In this document: one piece after another, positions 1-8,975 of the stretch
Layout: every line of letters begins with the position of its first letter
Position numbering within the stretch: position 1 is the first letter of the stretch
DNA from: a bacterium
GTDB lineage: Bacteria; Gemmatimonadota; Glassbacteria; GWA2-58-10
DNA: 64,000 nucleotides
Assembly (NCBI GenBank): GCA_021372515.1
Contig: JAJFUG010000111.1
Location: 1 to 64,000, forward strand
Direction of reading: 5' to 3'
The notes under the pieces: model-generated
Databases searched by the model: none
The model's input: the letters and a program-made list of their open reading frames with translations, nothing else
What the model was told of the DNA's origin: nothing
Program-made: the position numbers and the translations under genes

Positions 1-122
1 CTGGCAAGGGTGAGCCGTAAGCCGGAGGTGTCGAGCGACGGTCTTGCCGGGGGGCGGGCTTTGTTTTACCATATCTGTGTGAATTCATTCAGATGAGAAA
101 TCTCTCAACCCGGGGATTGCAC
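1..122. other. Window edge, upstream region of mannose-1-P guanylyltransferase
   Basis: No gene is supported here. Bases 3-8 (GGCAAG) and 43-48 (CTTGCC) are complementary and could close a hairpin, perhaps the end of a transcription unit lying outside the window. The rest is the leader of the next gene. Confidence 0.4.
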
Positions 123-1193
123 ATGGCTGAAAAGACGCCGGAACTGGTGGCCGTGATCATGGCCGGCGGGGCGGGCACACGGTTCTGGCCACTGAGCACC
201 GAGGCGCGGCCCAAGCAGTTCCTGCGCCTTTTCGGCGAGCGGAGCCTGTTGCAGCAGAGCTACGACCGTCTGACGGGTCTGGTGCCGCCGGAGCGGGTGC
301 TGGTGGCCACCGGGGCGCATTACACCGGCCTTGTGCGTGAGCAGTTGCCGCAGGTCCCGTCCCAGAATGTGATCGGCGAGCCCTGCCGCCGCGACACCGC
401 CGCCGCGGTGGCCCTGGCCGCCCTGCTCTGCCGCAGCCGCTGGGGCGACCCGGTCATGTGCGTGCTGACCGCCGACCACCTGATCGCCCCGGACAACGAG
501 TTCCGCCGCGAGCTTCTCTCCGCGGCGAGTGCTGCGTCCACGGGGAGCCGTCTCTACACTTTCGGCATCCCGCCCGCCTACCCGGCCACCTGCTACGGCT
601 ACCTGGAACGGGGGGAAATGCTCGCGGAGGAGGACGGCATCCGGCACTACGATCTGGTCCGTTTCAAGGAGAAACCCGACCGCGCCACGGCCGAATCCTA
701 CCTGGCCGCGGGGCGCTACCTCTGGAACAGCGGGATGTTTGTCTGGCGGGTGGGTGCGATCCTGGACGAGCTGGCGCGCCAGCTCCCGGAGCACCTGAAA
801 CGGCTGGAACCGGCGGTGGCGCTCTGGGACAGCCCGCAGCGCGAGGCGGCCCTGGCCGCGGCGTTCGAGGGGCTGAAGGCCACTTCCATCGACTTCGGAG
901 TGATGGAGGGGGCGGCCCAGGCCGCTCTGGTGACGGCCGGTTTCGAGTGGAACGACGTGGGCGGCTGGCTCGCCCTGGCCGAGTACCTGGAACAGGACAG
1001 CCAGGGCAACGCCCACCGAGGCGGCCTGGAGAGCCTGGACAGCGCGGACAATCTCGTGTTCTGCGAGGACAGCTCCGAGAGCGTGGCCCTGCTCGGGGTG
1101 CGGGACCTGATCGTGGTGCGCGCCGGCAAGCGCACCCTGGTGCTGCCCAAGGCCCGGGCCGAGGAGATCAAGGCCCTGGTCAAGCGCCTGTAG
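123..1193 (+). CDS. manC: Mannose-1-phosphate guanylyltransferase
   Basis: Makes GDP-mannose from mannose-1-phosphate and GTP, feeding surface polysaccharide and glycoconjugate synthesis in the cytoplasm. The N terminus carries the nucleotidyltransferase signature (AGGAGTRFWPLS, residues about 11-22), followed by the KEKPDRA and WNSGMFVW motifs of this family. At 356 residues it has only the catalytic domain, without the phosphomannose isomerase half of bifunctional ManC/AlgA. An in-frame ATG lies 30 bases upstream at 93, but it would add a tail with no homology to the family, so I chose the ATG at 123. It stands alone and converges on the propeller gene, with a shared terminator between them. 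Family assignment is firm; sugar specificity is inferred from the motif set. Confidence 0.9.
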   Translation: MAEKTPELVAVIMAGGAGTRFWPLSTEARPKQFLRLFGERSLLQQSYDRLTGLVPPERVLVATGAHYTGLVREQLPQVPSQNVIGEPCRRDTAAAVALAALLCRSRWGDPVMCVLTADHLIAPDNEFRRELLSAASAASTGSRLYTFGIPPAYPATCYGYLERGEMLAEEDGIRHYDLVRFKEKPDRATAESYLAAGRYLWNSGMFVWRVGAILDELARQLPEHLKRLEPAVALWDSPQREAALAAAFEGLKATSIDFGVMEGAAQAALVTAGFEWNDVGGWLALAEYLEQDSQGNAHRGGLESLDSADNLVFCEDSSESVALLGVRDLIVVRAGKRTLVLPKARAEEIKALVKRL

Positions 1194-1230
1194 GGCTGAG
1201 AGGCGGGCGCGGACAGCCACGATAGATAAA

Positions 1231-1261
1231 AGACCCGGCCTGCAGCGCGCAGGCCGGGTCT
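1231..1261. terminator. Rho-independent terminator between convergent genes
   Basis: A 13-bp perfect stem (AGACCCGGCCTGC and its complement) with a 5-base loop sits between two convergent genes. On the minus strand it is followed by TTTTATC and on the plus strand by TCTCTCT. It probably serves mainly the minus-strand gene. Confidence 0.75.
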
Positions 1262-1285
1262 CTCTCTGTCCACTTCCAGAGGACA

Positions 1286-2869
1286 TCAGAACTTATAGCA
1301 CTGCAGCTCGTTCTTGTCCTTGAAGTAGAACACCCTCTTTCCCAGCTCGTCAATCTGGTAGTCAGGCTTCTTGTCCTTAAGCAGGACCTCGGCGTCCACC
1401 TGGCCGGTTTTGAGGTTGAGCGCGGCCAGCCCGGCTCCGTCATCCAGATTGGTCAGGATGAACATCCACCGCTCGCCCGAGGCGGTGGCGGTGAAGCGCT
1501 TGGACATCTCCTCCATGAACGAGCCGAAAGAGGAGTTCATGTTTTTGTTGGCCCGGGCGTTGTCCAGGGTGCCGCGGTAGGTGTTCATGGCAACGGAGGC
1601 GTTGGCCATGTAGTCGAGGCTCGAAACCGCTGCCGCGGCCAGTTTCATCCAGCCCGAGGAGCCGGGGGCTTCGAGGGTTTTGGCCCAGACCGCCTTGGAG
1701 CCGTCCTTGTCCAGCAGGCAGGCGCCCTGGGTGGCCTGAAGCAGCAGACCCTCGTCCCGCAGGTCCAGGCTGTTGACCGTCTCCACGAACTTGGCGTCCT
1801 TAAGCTTCAGCTCGGTGGTTTTCTTGCCGCTGGCCTTGTCCACGCTCTGCAGCTTACCGTCCGCCACCAGCAGTATCCGCTCGCCGTCGATCAGCATGTT
1901 GCAGGAGGAGTCCTTGTACTTGTAGGGGTCTTTCCAGAGGAAAGCGCCGTCCGCCCGGTTAATGCGCAGTACGAACCCGTCGCCGCTCTTGGAGTCGTCG
2001 CCCTTGAGGATCAGCCCCTCGCCGTCCTCCACGATCTGGCCGACCCACTTGGGAAGGCCCTGGGTCTTCCACTTGACCGCTCCGCTGGCGCAGTCGATGG
2101 CGTAGAGCTTGTCCTCGTTGGGCACATAGAGCGCGCTGCCGTCCGAGATCATCTGGGCCATGCCGTCCTTGGGCTGGGTCTTTTTCACCCCGCCGTCGGC
2201 GCATTTCCAGACTATGTTCCCGGTGTTGAGGTCAACCTTCATCGGCTTGGGGAACGCCAGGTAGGCGTAATCGCCCTCGAACACGGGCCGCTGGTTGCCG
2301 GCCACCGAGAATTTCTTGAACACGATGCCCGAGCCCGGCACCTCGAACACGTCGAAACGGTCCTCATCGAACTGCTCTTTGAACACCTTGGAGGTGCCGT
2401 TGGTGATGTCGTAGACGTAGAGGACCGGTTTGAGCTTCTCGTCATTCATGAAATAAAGGATTTCGCCGCGCTCGTAATTCGGGAATACCCCGATACCCAT
2501 GCCTTTCTGCTCGCCGGTGGTCCAGACAACACTCCCGTCCGCGATGTTCAACGCGCAGAGAGTGCCGGTGATATTGCCTTTCCCTTTTTTGATGTCCAGG
2601 AGCATCAGCGGGGTGGCTGGGATGAACTCCACCTGGCCCTCCTGGACTTTCTTGACCGTGTCGTCTTCTTTTTTCCACAGATTCTCACCGGTCTTGGGGT
2701 CCAGACAGTACAGGCCGTCATCCGTGGCGTAGACCAGGCTGCCCAGGTCGGTCAGCCTTCGCCAGTTTATGTCTTTGTCGGTCTTGATCTGCCAGAGCAT
2801 TTCCCCTGCGAAGGAGACTCCGACGCAAAAGAACACGAGTGCAAAACACAGAGCCAGGGGCTTCCGCAT
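1286..2869 (-). CDS. Secreted PQQ-like beta-propeller protein
   Basis: A 527-residue exported protein with a signal peptide (MRKPLALCFALVFF..., cleavage near VSFAG) and repeated WK/LW blade motifs such as 'GENLWKK', 'GSVVWTT', 'GNIVWKC' and 'GAVKWKT'. These are typical of PQQ-binding-like or BamB-like eight-bladed propellers. The ATG at 2869 was chosen because AGGAG lies 6 bases upstream and the signal peptide begins there; the frame stays open further upstream without coding character. It has neither the lipobox of BamB nor a recognisable catalytic domain, so I infer a periplasmic scaffold or binding role rather than a dehydrogenase. The neighbours do not clarify its function. Confidence 0.75.
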   Translation of the reverse strand: MRKPLALCFALVFFCVGVSFAGEMLWQIKTDKDINWRRLTDLGSLVYATDDGLYCLDPKTGENLWKKEDDTVKKVQEGQVEFIPATPLMLLDIKKGKGNITGTLCALNIADGSVVWTTGEQKGMGIGVFPNYERGEILYFMNDEKLKPVLYVYDITNGTSKVFKEQFDEDRFDVFEVPGSGIVFKKFSVAGNQRPVFEGDYAYLAFPKPMKVDLNTGNIVWKCADGGVKKTQPKDGMAQMISDGSALYVPNEDKLYAIDCASGAVKWKTQGLPKWVGQIVEDGEGLILKGDDSKSGDGFVLRINRADGAFLWKDPYKYKDSSCNMLIDGERILLVADGKLQSVDKASGKKTTELKLKDAKFVETVNSLDLRDEGLLLQATQGACLLDKDGSKAVWAKTLEAPGSSGWMKLAAAAVSSLDYMANASVAMNTYRGTLDNARANKNMNSSFGSFMEEMSKRFTATASGERWMFILTNLDDGAGLAALNLKTGQVDAEVLLKDKKPDYQIDELGKRVFYFKDKNELQCYKF

Positions 2870-3194
2870 ACGACACTCCTTTCCGATAAAGACGAAAGTG
2901 CTGCTACGGGGGGCAAATAATGACATTACTGCCTTACGTGTTATAGTGGAACACAAGGAGGAGAAAGCAGAGACGCAGGGTCCTTGCAGAATTTTTCCCA
3001 TGGCCGGGCTTTCACGCTGGCGGTTGGACCGGTATGTCAAGATATTTGCATCATAAATCTAAGCCATGAAAATGCAATGTCAAGATAGATTTATATGTAT
3101 AAATCGTCATTTTCAGGCAGGGCAAATATATCGGGTGAAAGGCGTGACATTGTTAAAAACGATGCACCGGAGAGGGACAGGCCGTCAGGGGAGT
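2870..3194. other. 325-base intergenic region with a direct repeat
   Basis: No coding potential is seen. The stretch 3030-3120 is AT-rich and carries ATGTCAAGATA twice (3034-3044 and 3077-3087, 43 bases apart), with ATTTGCAT/ATGCAAT half-dyads between the copies. It probably holds the promoter and operators of the propeller gene. Confidence 0.4.
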
Positions 3195-4382
3195 TCAGAA
3201 CTGGAGCGCGGGAGAGGCAGACGTTTCGAACACGTCCAGCGCGCCGCGGCTTTCCAGATGGGTCAGGCCCAGCTCGGCGGTGAGTTCGGCGTAGCGGGTG
3301 CGGCTCAGGCGGCAAAGGTGAAGCGGCAGCGGTGCGGTCTTGACCGCGCTTTCCTCGAAATCCACAGCGATAAGAAGCTGTCCGCCCGGGACAACGGCCC
3401 GGCGCATCGCGCGCAGGGCGCTTTCCGGGTCGAACAGGTGTTCCAGAACGAATATGTTGATCAGCTTGTCGTAGGGCCCGCCCAGCTCACCCTCCCGCTC
3501 CAGCGGATGAATGCGCACCGGGAGTTTCCGGCTGGCGAAACGCCAGGCCGCGAAATCGAGCAGCGGCCCGGGCAGGTCCAGGTGGGTCACCCGGCAGCCC
3601 TTGCGCGCCAGCTCCAGGCTCAGGCTGCCGCAACCGCCGCCGTAATCCAGCACTCGCTCCCCTGGACTGCAAAGACTCAACACCTCGGCGTTCAGCTCAG
3701 CCTCGTCCCCGTTGTACTCGGTCTTCATCAACTCGTACAGGTAGAAATCGTGCTCCTGGTAGAAACGCCGCACCGAGTTGGCATCCGCGGGCGGAGAGTC
3801 CTGCCAGAGACTGACCGCCCGCAGCCCGGCCAGGTCGCACTTGCGCTCCACGGTTGGCAGATCCTCCCCAGTGAAGAGGGCCAGCTCGGCCAGGGCTGCC
3901 TGCTTGATCGCCAGGAACGGGGCGTGGACCTCCCGCTCCAGGCGCTCCAGGAAACGCGGTCCGACCCGCGAGGCCAGGCGATCGCTGTGCAGGTGGACTG
4001 TCCAGCGCGCGCCCGAGGCCGCGGCCAGACGGTTGACATTGTGGTAGGAGGAGCAGAGACGTCGGGTGGTGGAACACGGGATCAGCGCCAGATCGGAGCG
4101 GATAGCCCGCCGGGACCGGGTGTCCAGGTCCTCCAGGCGCAGGAACCCTTCGCCCGGGCAAACCAGGCAGTTACAGCCCGCCAGTTCCTGTCCCGGCCGG
4201 CAGAGGACTGTCAGCTCCGAGCGCGGGAAAGAGCGCTCCAGGGCCCCCAGGGCGAAACGCACCAGCGGCTCCGGGGCGCAGCGGATCAGCAGCACCCGCT
4301 CAGGACTGGGCGTCACGGAGCCCAGGACCTTGTCCAAGGGACGAAAAACTGGAGTTCCGAGACCATTCTTAGTAGAATACAT
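3195..4382 (-). CDS. SAM-dependent methyltransferase with an N-terminal Rossmann-like extension
   Basis: A 395-residue cytoplasmic protein. The C-terminal half has class I methyltransferase motifs: motif I 'VLDYGGGCGSLSLELA', an acidic post-I 'THLDLPG', and 'NIFVLEHLFDPESAL'. The first 200 residues resemble the start of GT9/heptosyltransferase-like Rossmann folds ('RVLLIRCAPEPLVRFALGALERSFP') and contain several cysteines. That suggests a fused or degenerate sugar-related domain. AAGGAG 9 bases before the ATG supports the start. The substrate is unknown; a role in modifying a glycan or polyketide-like product is only a guess. Confidence 0.65.
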   Translation of the reverse strand: MYSTKNGLGTPVFRPLDKVLGSVTPSPERVLLIRCAPEPLVRFALGALERSFPRSELTVLCRPGQELAGCNCLVCPGEGFLRLEDLDTRSRRAIRSDLALIPCSTTRRLCSSYHNVNRLAAASGARWTVHLHSDRLASRVGPRFLERLEREVHAPFLAIKQAALAELALFTGEDLPTVERKCDLAGLRAVSLWQDSPPADANSVRRFYQEHDFYLYELMKTEYNGDEAELNAEVLSLCSPGERVLDYGGGCGSLSLELARKGCRVTHLDLPGPLLDFAAWRFASRKLPVRIHPLEREGELGGPYDKLINIFVLEHLFDPESALRAMRRAVVPGGQLLIAVDFEESAVKTAPLPLHLCRLSRTRYAELTAELGLTHLESRGALDVFETSASPALQF

Positions 4383-4473
4383 CTTCGATCACTCCTTTGC
4401 CTGGGTCCGCACAGACAGCGCTTCAATCATTATCGACACCTGATCGGACCAGGTTGATTTTTTCAGAGAACAA

Positions 4474-4502
4474 TTGACAGCCCGCGTATTTTCAGATATG
4501 TT
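4474..4502 (+). promoter_or_regulatory. Sigma-70-type promoter for the Rrf2 gene
   Basis: TTGACA (4474-4479), a 17-base spacer and TATGTT (4497-4502), ending 29 bases before the Rrf2 start codon. The -35 element is perfect and the spacing ideal. Confidence 0.6.
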
Positions 4503-4531
4503 CAAAATAAAGATATAAGGATAAAAAAGTC

Positions 4532-4936
4532 ATGATATCGCAGACAGGTCAGTATGCGTTGCGAGCCCTGTCATTCCTGGGCGCGCAGGATAACGGCCGC
4601 TATCACCTTGTTCAGGAAATGGGTCGCGAACTCGATATTCCAGCCCAATACCTGTCCAAAATATTACACAACCTGGTGCGGGTGGGCCTGCTGGAATCGC
4701 AGCGCGGGCGCATGGGGGGGTTCCGCCTGAAACTGCGGCCGGAACAGGTCACGCTGTTCGATATCCTGGATGCGCTGGAGGACCTGGGACGCTTCGAGCA
4801 CTGCATCCTGGGGACCGCGCCCTGCAACAACCGCAGCCGCTGCCCTATGGACGGCATGTGGTGCGAGGTCCGGGAGCGCTACATCTCGTTCCTCAAGAGC
4901 ACCACAGTGGCCCAGCTGGCCCGCAAAACAGTCTGA
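4532..4936 (+). CDS. Rrf2-family transcriptional regulator, likely Fe-S cluster sensing
   Basis: A 134-residue winged-helix repressor of the IscR/NsrR/Rrf2 family. The N terminus 'QTGQYALRALSFLG' and the wing region 'GLLESQRGRMGGFRL' are typical. Four cysteines (C91, C98, C104, C111) lie where IscR and NsrR bind their cluster, so a redox or Fe-S sensing role is likely. It has its own near-consensus promoter. No isc/suf genes are adjacent, so its targets are elsewhere. The length matches the family. Confidence 0.85.
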   Translation: MISQTGQYALRALSFLGAQDNGRYHLVQEMGRELDIPAQYLSKILHNLVRVGLLESQRGRMGGFRLKLRPEQVTLFDILDALEDLGRFEHCILGTAPCNNRSRCPMDGMWCEVRERYISFLKSTTVAQLARKTV

Positions 4937-4961
4937 TTGTCGATTCTCTACGGAAAATGCG

Positions 4962-4992
4962 AGGGGCGGACACCCGCGGGTGTCCGCCCCTT
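4962..4992. terminator. Hairpin terminator between convergent genes
   Basis: A 15-bp perfect GC-rich inverted repeat between the Rrf2 gene and the convergent heparinase-like gene. The T tract is weak (TTGGTATTTG), so it may act in both directions. Confidence 0.6.
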
Positions 4993-5023
4993 GGTATTTG
5001 TACACGAGCTGCAGTACGGCCGC

Positions 5024-7006
5024 TCAGCGGGTGATTTTCAGCTCCCAGATATCGGCCGGCGGGCTGCTCTCCGGCGCGCTGAGCTTGATCCGGTAGAGGT
5101 CGCCCTGCCACGAGCCGAACAGCCGCGGGTCGTCGATCTTGATCTGCTCCACCGCCGGGCTGAGCCGGGCGCTGTCGTAGAGAACGCGCACGCTCACCGG
5201 AGCGCCCAGCCGTTCGGGGGTGATCAGGCGCAGCTCGCCGGGTTTCACTGTCTCCACCCGGCAGGGGGTGAGAAGGCTGAGGAACAGCTCGCCCCGGCGC
5301 TTTTCCAGCACGAAACTGTCGCTCAGGCGCACGGCCTTGCCCCGCTCCAGGCGCAGGCTGCGCTTCCAGGACTTCACCCCGGCCTCGGCCGGGTAGGCCC
5401 CGGCGATATCCAGCGAGAAAGCGGCCGCGCCGCCCGACTGGCTGTAGCTGACCGCCCGGGCCTCGTACTGGCGGCCCTCCTGCTGCATCACGCCGTTGAT
5501 CGTGGGCAGGTTGTGGTAGGACGACTGCATGGTCCAGATCTCGTAGCGCCGGTCGCTGAAAGTCTTGGCCGTGTACTCGCCCACCCCGGCGTCCACCAGC
5601 ACCGGCAGGCCGTCGCAGTAGACAATGAAATTGCCCACATCGTTGTGGTTGTGGCTTTCGGCGTTGTGGCCGCCCTTGGCGGCCAGGTAGAACCCCTCGG
5701 CGCTGCCGGTCTTGCTCCGGGCCGCCATCACCTGGATGCCGTCCAGCCAGACATCCCGCACCAGGGGCTGGCTGCCGGAAGCTGCGGCGAGCTCTTTCAG
5801 GTTGGCCAGCTCGGGCAACGCCCGGGCCAGGCTGGCGTCATCGATATCCCCCTGTTCCGGTTTCTGCTTCGCGGCCCAGGCGCCCAGGGCGGTCATGTTG
5901 GGGTCGCCGCTCCGCTTGCCCCAGCGGTAGACCAGGTCGAACGGGAACGAGACCCGCGCCGGGGCGTCCGCGAAATTGATGAAATAGAAATCGTGGATGT
6001 GGGAGCGGTAGATGTAGGCCCCCATGTTGCGGATCAGGGGGTCGGAGAAAATGTCCACCGCGCCGCCGGTGGCCGAGTGCAGCAGCTCGAGGCAATCGAA
6101 CAGCGAGGCCCCGGCGCGTCCCCAGTAGCTGGGGCCCTCGTCGCAGCCGCCGTCCGCGTGGTAGGTCTTGATGAAATTGTCCAGGGCGCGCATGGCTTTC
6201 CAGAGCGCCTCGACCCGGCGGGCGGGGTCCTGTTCCAGCACCAGGTCCGCGGTGATCCAGTTGGAGCAGATCCAGGGGTTCCAGTTGTTCACCCGCTCCC
6301 TCTCGCCCCAGCCCATCCACCAGAAATCGTTGCGCTCCAGGCAGGGGTCGAGGATACGCGATTTCACCTGGCGGCCGATCCGCTCGCGCACCAGGGGTGA
6401 GACCGTCTCCAGTTGCGGCCCCACCAGATAGTCGACCCAGGCCAGAAGCGCGCCGGTCTCGGCGGCGAACAGGTCCACGATGGGCTCGCGCTCATCGGGC
6501 AGCCCGTCGCCGGTTTTCTGCGCGCCGATATGGGCCGGCACGCACCAGCTCGTTTCCTCCAGGATCAGCCAGAGGCCGTTGACTATCTCATCCGTGAAAC
6601 GCCCCCGGTTCTCCACACACTCGGCCAGCACCAGGTCCTTGACCCGGTCGCGGCGGCCGAAATACAAGTCTTCATAGTGCGAGCGGTTTCCGTCGCGGGC
6701 GAACTCCAGGTAGAGCTTGGCCGGCAGCGAGGGCCAGGGTGCGCCCAGGGCTTTTTCACCCGAGGCGACCAGGGCGGCGCGCACCGGGGCGGACAGGCTG
6801 TCCCAGAACGCGCGCCGGGATATATCCGCGTAGGGGCGCCAGCTTTCGCGCGGCAGAAGGCTCGCCTGGACAGTTTCGCGCGTGTAGCGCTCGGCCAGGC
6901 GCACGCTGGGTGCGGCGGATTCAGCGGCGACTGCGGTTGCGGTGAAAAGGCCCAGGCAGAAAGCCAGGGCGGCCGTGAGATTCCGGTGCAGCGGAGGCAT
7001 GCTCAT
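5024..7006 (-). CDS. Secreted heparinase II/III-like polysaccharide lyase
   Basis: A 660-residue exported protein with a signal peptide (LTAALAFCLGLFTATAVAAES). The N-terminal half is helical with the alginate-lyase-like toroid pattern. The heparinase II/III motif 'AESHNHNDVGNFIVY' followed by 'PVLVDAGVGEYT' marks the beta-sandwich domain, where the His and Tyr residues act in beta-elimination of uronic-acid glycans. The start at 7006 (MSMPPLHRN) sits just before the signal peptide with CAGGT upstream; a second ATG lies 6 bases later. Two other heparinase-like genes follow within 5 kb, so this is a polysaccharide-degradation neighbourhood. Unlike those two, this one lacks a dockerin tail. Confidence 0.8.
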   Translation of the reverse strand: MSMPPLHRNLTAALAFCLGLFTATAVAAESAAPSVRLAERYTRETVQASLLPRESWRPYADISRRAFWDSLSAPVRAALVASGEKALGAPWPSLPAKLYLEFARDGNRSHYEDLYFGRRDRVKDLVLAECVENRGRFTDEIVNGLWLILEETSWCVPAHIGAQKTGDGLPDEREPIVDLFAAETGALLAWVDYLVGPQLETVSPLVRERIGRQVKSRILDPCLERNDFWWMGWGERERVNNWNPWICSNWITADLVLEQDPARRVEALWKAMRALDNFIKTYHADGGCDEGPSYWGRAGASLFDCLELLHSATGGAVDIFSDPLIRNMGAYIYRSHIHDFYFINFADAPARVSFPFDLVYRWGKRSGDPNMTALGAWAAKQKPEQGDIDDASLARALPELANLKELAAASGSQPLVRDVWLDGIQVMAARSKTGSAEGFYLAAKGGHNAESHNHNDVGNFIVYCDGLPVLVDAGVGEYTAKTFSDRRYEIWTMQSSYHNLPTINGVMQQEGRQYEARAVSYSQSGGAAAFSLDIAGAYPAEAGVKSWKRSLRLERGKAVRLSDSFVLEKRRGELFLSLLTPCRVETVKPGELRLITPERLGAPVSVRVLYDSARLSPAVEQIKIDDPRLFGSWQGDLYRIKLSAPESSPPADIWELKITR

Positions 7007-7062
7007 CTTGACCTGCCGGGATGGGGTGGGAAAGGCTGTGAACGGGGACATCCGGGGTGAAA

Positions 7063-7096
7063 ATAAGAAGGAACCGGCCGCGAGGCAACCGGTTCC
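7063..7096 (-). terminator. Terminator downstream of the EAL-GGDEF gene
   Basis: Inverted repeat GGAACCGG/CCGGTTCC with an 11-base loop. On the minus strand it is followed by TTCTTATTTTC, as expected for the gene ending at 7134. Confidence 0.6.
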
Positions 7097-7133
7097 GTAA
7101 TCAGACAACAGGCTGGACCGATAGAAGGGCTTT

Positions 7134-8975
7134 TCAGAGCACTTTCTGCACGATCTTGGCCTCCGAACTCTTGGCCTGCTTTTTCAGATCGGCCAGCAGG
7201 GCGAACATGTCCTCGAGCTGGAAACAGTGACGCCCGGCGGGCAGGACCAGCACCCCGGCGCTGACCGACAGGAGCGGAAATTTCTTTTTCTTGCCCTCGC
7301 GGCTGACCGCGATAATGAAGCCGTTTTCCCGGTCCTGGGGCTTGTACAGGCTTTTCACGTCCTCGGAGAAGCGCTGGATTATCTCCTGGACCGAGCTGAC
7401 CGCGGCCTGCGCCTCGATCTCGTTCTCGCGGTACGAGCAGAAGAAATCATCTCCGCCCACGTGGCCGAGGAAGCATTTTTTCTGATTGGCGCTGTCTTTC
7501 AGGATGTCGGAGAAGATCTGGATCGCCCGGTCGCCCTGGCGGAAACCGTAGATATCGTTGAACGGCTTGAAATTGTCGAAATCGTAGTAGACGAAGACGA
7601 AGCTCTCGCCGGAGTTGACCATCGCCTCGGAGATGTACTGGTTGATGATCGCGTTGCCGGGCAGCTTGGACAGTGGGTTCTGGTCGCGCGCCTCGGCGAT
7701 GTTCTTCTCGTTCAGCAGCTTGACCAGCGAGCTGGCGCTCAGGAACCCCACGTAGCGGCCGCCGCTGGTGATCAGGATACCCTCGGACTGCACATCCTGC
7801 GAGAATATTTCGAGGATTTTCTCCACCCGCGTGTTGATCTCCGAGACCGGCATCCTGGAGACGAAGTCGAGCAGGCTGTTGGAGGACTTGCGCTTGAGCA
7901 GGAACCGTCCGTAGGGCGAGTAGACGAACTCCTTCAGGTCGATCTCGCGGATCACCCCGATCGGCTCGCCCGTGCTGCCCACCAGCGGGAAAAAGGAGTT
8001 GCTCTTGTTGCGGCGGAACGAGTCGAAGATGAAATCGATGTCCGTGATAGTGTCCTGGCTGTTGTAAAGCGAGATCGGCTCGATGTACTCCAGGCGCCGG
8101 GCGATGATGTCCTGGTCGGTCAGCTTGGAGCGGCGGTCTTTCTGGTTCAGGTCGGCGATAAGATCGTACTTGTCGCGCAGCTCGGCCTCGTCCAGTTGCG
8201 GGCGCTGAATGAAATAGCCCTGGATGTAGTCGCAGCCGATCTCCTTGCAGACATAGAACTCGTGCTCGTTCTCCACGCCCTCGGCGATCACGATCACGCC
8301 CAGGATATGCACCATGTTGAGGATGGAGGAGACGAACAGTTTCTTGCGCGCGTCCTTCTCGATGTCGCCGATGAAGAAGCGGTCGATCTTGATGTAGTCG
8401 GGCTCGCTGTGGTAAAGCATCTCGAGCCCCGACAGGCCCGAGCCGAAATCATCGATGGCGATCTTGTAGTGGCCCTCGCGGAAGAACTTGAGCATGTCCT
8501 TGATCGTGTTGAGGCCCTTGATGTCGTGCAGGATGAAGGTCTCGAAATCGTGGCGCTCCGATATCTCCACGCACAGCGAGTACAGCGGCAGGTGGTACTT
8601 GTCGAACAGGCTGGTGTAGTTGACCTGGGTGTAGCCGGGGTCGAGCAGGGTCCGGTTGTCGATGTTGAAAAAGAGTTTCTGTTTGACGCAGGATTTGATC
8701 CCGGCGAATTTCTGGATCGCTTTCTCGCGCAGCATGAAATCCAGCAGTACCGAAACCCCCTCGTAGTAGGCCGTGTCGAACACGTCCTGTATGCTCTGGA
8801 ACCCGGCTTTCTCGTAGTTGCGCAGCAGGGCCTCGTAGCCGTAACAGGAGCCGGTGTGGATGTTGACGATCGGTTGGAAGGCGTAGTCGAAAACCTGGCA
8901 GATCCGGGTCCACTTGTCTACTTTCGAGGCGTCTGTCTGTTCGGCCAGATCGATATTACTGTTCAGCGTAGCCAT
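7134..8975 (-). CDS. EAL-CBS-GGDEF c-di-GMP turnover protein
   Basis: A 613-residue soluble protein with an N-terminal EAL domain (about 25-275), a CBS pair (about 300-420) and a C-terminal GGDEF domain (about 430-600). The EAL domain keeps its catalytic residues: YGYEALLRN (E48), AIDDFGSGLSG, YIKIDRFF and IAEGVEN, so c-di-GMP phosphodiesterase activity is expected. The GGDEF site reads GGDDF, a variant that may be active or may only bind GTP. CBS pairs usually bind adenine nucleotides, so this protein may link energy state to c-di-GMP. The start at 8975 is set by GGAG 7 bases upstream. It is monocistronic with its own terminator. Confidence 0.85.
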   Translation of the reverse strand: MATLNSNIDLAEQTDASKVDKWTRICQVFDYAFQPIVNIHTGSCYGYEALLRNYEKAGFQSIQDVFDTAYYEGVSVLLDFMLREKAIQKFAGIKSCVKQKLFFNIDNRTLLDPGYTQVNYTSLFDKYHLPLYSLCVEISERHDFETFILHDIKGLNTIKDMLKFFREGHYKIAIDDFGSGLSGLEMLYHSEPDYIKIDRFFIGDIEKDARKKLFVSSILNMVHILGVIVIAEGVENEHEFYVCKEIGCDYIQGYFIQRPQLDEAELRDKYDLIADLNQKDRRSKLTDQDIIARRLEYIEPISLYNSQDTITDIDFIFDSFRRNKSNSFFPLVGSTGEPIGVIREIDLKEFVYSPYGRFLLKRKSSNSLLDFVSRMPVSEINTRVEKILEIFSQDVQSEGILITSGGRYVGFLSASSLVKLLNEKNIAEARDQNPLSKLPGNAIINQYISEAMVNSGESFVFVYYDFDNFKPFNDIYGFRQGDRAIQIFSDILKDSANQKKCFLGHVGGDDFFCSYRENEIEAQAAVSSVQEIIQRFSEDVKSLYKPQDRENGFIIAVSREGKKKKFPLLSVSAGVLVLPAGRHCFQLEDMFALLADLKKQAKSSEAKIVQKVL

